Source: Caulobacteraceae bacterium (GTDB lineage: Bacteria; Pseudomonadota; Alphaproteobacteria; Caulobacterales; Caulobacteraceae). Taken from it: DNA of 8,607 nucleotides. Shown here piece by piece: positions 6,126 to 8,607 of the stretch. Location of the stretch: NCBI GenBank assembly GCA_025351125.1, contig JANXWN010000300.1, positions 1-8,607 on the forward strand. The letters are read 5' to 3'. Under the pieces are notes generated by a model. The model was not told the origin of the DNA. It searched no databases and worked only from the letters and a program-made list of their open reading frames with translations. The stretch's first letter is position 1; every line of letters starts with the position of its first letter. The translations under genes and the position numbers were made by a program.

Positions 6126-8003
6126 GTGACCTACGCGCATCCGGGAACTCGCCACAACGCCGCCCCGGTCGGCGGACCGATCGCGACCAAATTCAACACC
6201 TGGACCTCGATCAGAGACTTGATCGGCCTGGTCATGCGCTCCAAGGCGCAAGGACTGAAGACTCGGCTGACCGTCGCCCTGGCTTTGGTGCTCGCGGGCA
6301 AGTGGGCCGGCGTGATCGGCCCCTTGATGTTGTCATCGGCGATCGACCGGTTGAACCGCGGTCATGGCGCCGGCCACGCCGTTTTCGTCGCCTTCGCCGG
6401 TTTGGCGCTGGGGTGGGTGGGGTTGAATTTTATCGCCGGCGCGATTCCGTTCGTGCGCGAAGCCATTTTTACGCCGGTCTCACAGACAGCGATGGCGCGC
6501 TCGGCGATGGAGGCTTTCAGCCACTCCTTGTCGCTATCGATGAATTTTCACCAAGGAAAACAGAGCGGCGCCTTGGCACGCGTCATCGACCGGGGTTCGC
6601 GCTCCACCGATTTTCTTTTGCGCAGCGTGGTGTTTAACCTCGGGCCCACGGTGATTCAGTTGGCGATGGCGGCCTATATCCTGACCAGCCGCTATAACGG
6701 GGCCTTGGCCGTGGTCGCGGTCATCACCATCGTGCTCTACATCGCCCTGACCTTTGCCATTTCCGATTGGCGTATCGGACATCGACGAGAATTAAATGAG
6801 GCCGACACACAGGTCGCCGGTTTGTCTGTCGATGCTCTGACGAATTACGAGACCATCAAAACCTTCGGCGCCGAACAGCGCATGACGGGTCAGTACGACG
6901 TGGCCTTGATGCGTTACGCGCGGGCGGCGGTAAAATCCAATACATCACTGCAAATCCTCAATGGCGTGCAGAGCGTGATTTTAAATCTCGGCATGGCGGT
7001 GGTGATTTTGCTCGCCGGGATGGACGTTTTGGCGGGGCGGATGTCTCTTGGCGGGGTCACCGCCTGCATCCTCATCCTGCAACAGGTCTACGGCCCGCTT
7101 AACATATTGGGCATGAGCTATCGTGAAATTCGCCAGGCTTTCATCGATATGGAGCAAATGCTCAACCTGATGGCCGTGACGGCCGACATCGTTGATGCTC
7201 CTGACGCTCGGGACTTGCCGCCCGCGTCCGGCCGCGGCGCGCACCTCGCTTTCGAGGGCGTCGCCTTTCAGCACGGCGCGCGTTCGGTTGGCTTGGAGGC
7301 CATCAGTTTTTCCACGCCGCCCGGAACGACGACGGCGCTCGTCGGACCGTCGGGATCGGGCAAGACCACCCTGGCGCGTCTGGCTTTACGTCTCATCGAT
7401 CCTCAAGCGGGTCGCGTTATGATCGATGGCGTGGACGTTCGCTTGGTCGCGCAGGCCGCGTTGCGTCGGGCCGTCGCCCTGGTGCCGCAAGACGTGGCGC
7501 TGTTTAACGACACGCTTTGGGCCAATATCGCCTTTGCCAATCCGGACGCGGGTCGCGAGGCGGTGTGGGCGGCGGCGGAAGCGGCGGAACTGGCCCCCTT
7601 CATCAGCGCCTTACCGCAGCAGATGGACACCCAAGTCGGGGAGCGAGGCCTGAAGCTTTCGGGTGGTGAACGCCAACGCGTCGGACTAGCGCGGGCCTTG
7701 CTCGCCAATCCCCGTCTATTGATCCTGGATGAAGCAACCAGCGCGCTGGATGGGCCGACCGAGGCGGCGATCCAGGCTACCCTTCGCAAGGTTCGCACGG
7801 GCCGAACGACGCTGGTCGTGGCGCATCGCCTGTCCACAATCGTCGACGCCGATCAGATTTTGGTCGTACGACGTGGTAAGATCGTCGAACGTGGCGGCCA
7901 TGACGCCCTTCTCGCCCAAGGCGGGGAATACGCCGCGCTGTGGCGACGTCAAACCCGCGCCGACGCCCGCGGAGAAACCGAACCCCTCAGGAGAGTCGTA
8001 TGA
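6126..8003 (+). CDS. Atm1/HMT1-type ABC half-transporter (glutathione-linked exporter)
   Basis: This 625-residue half-transporter has a membrane domain (about 45-335, six helices expected) fused to an ATPase domain (about 372-605), and should act as an inner-membrane homodimer. The ATPase motifs are complete: Walker A GPSGSGKTT (407-415), Q455, signature LSGGE (511-515), Walker B LLILDE (531-536), D-loop SALD and switch H567. The membrane domain has the Atm1-class pattern: NEAD, LTNYETIKTFGAE, YARAAVKSNTSLQILNGVQ and GPLNILG. R216, R220, N279 and Q282 sit at a constant offset of ten from glutathione contacts I recall for Novosphingobium NaAtm1 (R206, R210, N269, Q272). This suggests transport of oxidised glutathione or glutathione-metal or -electrophile conjugates. 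The GTG start follows a Shine-Dalgarno sequence. The stop overlaps the gloA start by four bases. A general lipid or drug exporter is less likely. Confidence 0.92.
   Translation: MTYAHPGTRHNAAPVGGPIATKFNTWTSIRDLIGLVMRSKAQGLKTRLTVALALVLAGKWAGVIGPLMLSSAIDRLNRGHGAGHAVFVAFAGLALGWVGLNFIAGAIPFVREAIFTPVSQTAMARSAMEAFSHSLSLSMNFHQGKQSGALARVIDRGSRSTDFLLRSVVFNLGPTVIQLAMAAYILTSRYNGALAVVAVITIVLYIALTFAISDWRIGHRRELNEADTQVAGLSVDALTNYETIKTFGAEQRMTGQYDVALMRYARAAVKSNTSLQILNGVQSVILNLGMAVVILLAGMDVLAGRMSLGGVTACILILQQVYGPLNILGMSYREIRQAFIDMEQMLNLMAVTADIVDAPDARDLPPASGRGAHLAFEGVAFQHGARSVGLEAISFSTPPGTTTALVGPSGSGKTTLARLALRLIDPQAGRVMIDGVDVRLVAQAALRRAVALVPQDVALFNDTLWANIAFANPDAGREAVWAAAEAAELAPFISALPQQMDTQVGERGLKLSGGERQRVGLARALLANPRLLILDEATSALDGPTEAAIQATLRKVRTGRTTLVVAHRLSTIVDADQILVVRRGKIVERGGHDALLAQGGEYAALWRRQTRADARGETEPLRRVV
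7989..7993 (+). promoter_or_regulatory. Ribosome binding site of gloA, inside the transporter gene
   Basis: AGGAG lies six bases before ATG 8000 and within the last codons of the ABC transporter. It fixes the gloA start and the ATGA overlap. Confidence 0.75.
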
Positions 8004-8440
8004 GATATCTGCACACCATGGTTCGCGTCGCGGACCTCGACCGATCACTCGATTTTTATTGCGCGAAGCTGGGACTGACGGAAGCTTCGCGGTTCGACAA
8101 CGCCGCCGGCCGTTTCACATTGGTGTTTTTGGCCGCGCCGAACGACGTGGAGGCGGTGCAAGCCGGTCGCGCGCCCGCGGTGGAACTGACGCACAACTGG
8201 GATCCGGAACCTTATGACGGCGGGCGCAATTTCGGTCATCTGGCCTACGAGGTCGACGACATCTACGCCGCGTGCCAGCGCCTGGCGGACGGCGGGGTGA
8301 CTATCAATCGCCCGCCGCGCGACGGTCGCATGGCCTTCGTGCGCTCTCCCGACGGTATTTCTATTGAATTGCTGCAGAAAAACGCGGCCCTCGCGCCGGC
8401 CGAGCCCTGGTCGTCAATGCCGAATGTCGGGGTTTGGTAG
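8000..8440 (+). CDS. gloA: Lactoylglutathione lyase (glyoxalase I), VOC family
   Basis: Glyoxalase I converts the methylglyoxal-glutathione hemithioacetal to S-lactoylglutathione in the cytoplasm. The 146-residue protein shows two VOC modules and the four metal ligands at the expected places: H5 (MRYLHTMVRV), E62 (VELTHNW), H80 (FGHLAYEVDD) and E123 (SIELLQK). For comparison, E. coli GloA uses H5, E56, H74 and E122. The segment LDRSLDFYCAKLGL is the usual family opening. The short length and lack of extra loops suggest the Ni/Co-dependent bacterial class, an inference. The tail APAEPWSSMPNVGVW is, from memory, common in close homologues. ATG 8000 is fixed by AGGAG upstream; the longer open frame back to 7940 lies within the transporter gene. 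It is translationally coupled to the Atm1-type exporter, and its 3' end overlaps the convergent hydrolase gene. Confidence 0.93.
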   Translation: MRYLHTMVRVADLDRSLDFYCAKLGLTEASRFDNAAGRFTLVFLAAPNDVEAVQAGRAPAVELTHNWDPEPYDGGRNFGHLAYEVDDIYAACQRLADGGVTINRPPRDGRMAFVRSPDGISIELLQKNAALAPAEPWSSMPNVGVW

Positions 8441-8607
8441 GGACACGTAGGCGCTGCGCAGCCACGCCACCGCCGCCGCGACATACGCGCGATCGCGCGA
8501 TAAGGGCGAGACATGTGACGCCCCAGGCGCATCGAGTATCCAGGCGTGGTCGGCGCGCGTCGCCGGCGCAATCTCGGCCTTGCGAAACGCCCGCGCCAAT
8601 GGCGACG
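8414..8607 (-). CDS. Probable alpha/beta hydrolase, C-terminal fragment (5' end outside window)
   Basis: The minus-strand frame is open from the window edge to TGA at 8416-8414, giving 64 complete visible codons. The sequence HAWILDAPGASHVSPLSRDR followed by YVAAAVAWLRSAY looks like the end of an alpha/beta hydrolase: a last strand, a GASH motif whose His would be the catalytic one, then a C-terminal helix with an F/W-L ending. The nucleophile elbow and acidic residue lie outside the window, so the family call is tentative and the substrate unknown. A TTG at 8597-8599 is not taken as a start because the frame continues past it. The 3' end overlaps gloA by 27 bases on the opposite strand. Confidence 0.6.
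   Translation of the reverse strand, partial: SPLARAFRKAEIAPATRADHAWILDAPGASHVSPLSRDRAYVAAAVAWLRSAYVSLPNPDIRH

Noticed and set aside
5646..6251. A 201-codon minus-strand frame overlapping the LOG gene and the ABC transporter start
   Set aside because: It is Arg-rich without motifs and conflicts with two genes that have complete signatures. It is a shadow frame.

Overview
The window is a GC-rich bacterial chromosome segment, most likely from an alphaproteobacterium. The DksA protein has the alphaproteobacterial sequence style, with a degenerate one-cysteine zinc site. The NAD synthetase, Atm1-type exporter and glyoxalase I also read as alphaproteobacterial, and a CCTCCCC/GGGGAGG intergenic repeat fits the same group. 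I cannot place it below class. I see no phage, insertion sequence, CRISPR, tRNA or rRNA. Coding density is high, no stretch over 300 bases lacks a gene, and all genes fully inside the window look intact.

Left block, all on the plus strand (2-3115). It opens with the 3' part of a darcynin-like gene of unknown function. A TetR/AcrR-type repressor overlaps that gene by 20 bases. Next comes dksA, preceded by a plausible extended -10 promoter, and then nadE, the glutamine-dependent NAD+ synthetase, which has no visible Shine-Dalgarno sequence and may be leaderless.

Middle (3116-6010). A 150-base gap between convergent genes is almost filled by two inverted, diverged copies of a REP-like repeat (3121-3170 and 3211-3256). 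Two minus-strand genes follow. One encodes an exported M3-family zinc oligopeptidase (5302 to 3266). Upstream of it lies a LOG-family nucleotide phosphoribohydrolase (6010 to 5414), separated by 111 bases that hold a weak candidate promoter.

Right block (6126-8607). Divergent from the LOG gene is an Atm1/HMT1-type ABC half-transporter. Its stop overlaps the start of gloA (glyoxalase I) in an ATGA junction behind a strong Shine-Dalgarno sequence. Both products belong to glutathione-linked families, so this pair looks like a small detoxification operon. The window ends in the C-terminal part of a convergent minus-strand gene, probably an alpha/beta hydrolase, whose 3' end overlaps gloA by 27 bases.

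This is mostly housekeeping and stress-related chromosome content. I found no convincing new multi-gene system. The points most worth a second look are the Atm1-GloA coupling, the inverted repeat pair, and the darcynin-TetR overlap.
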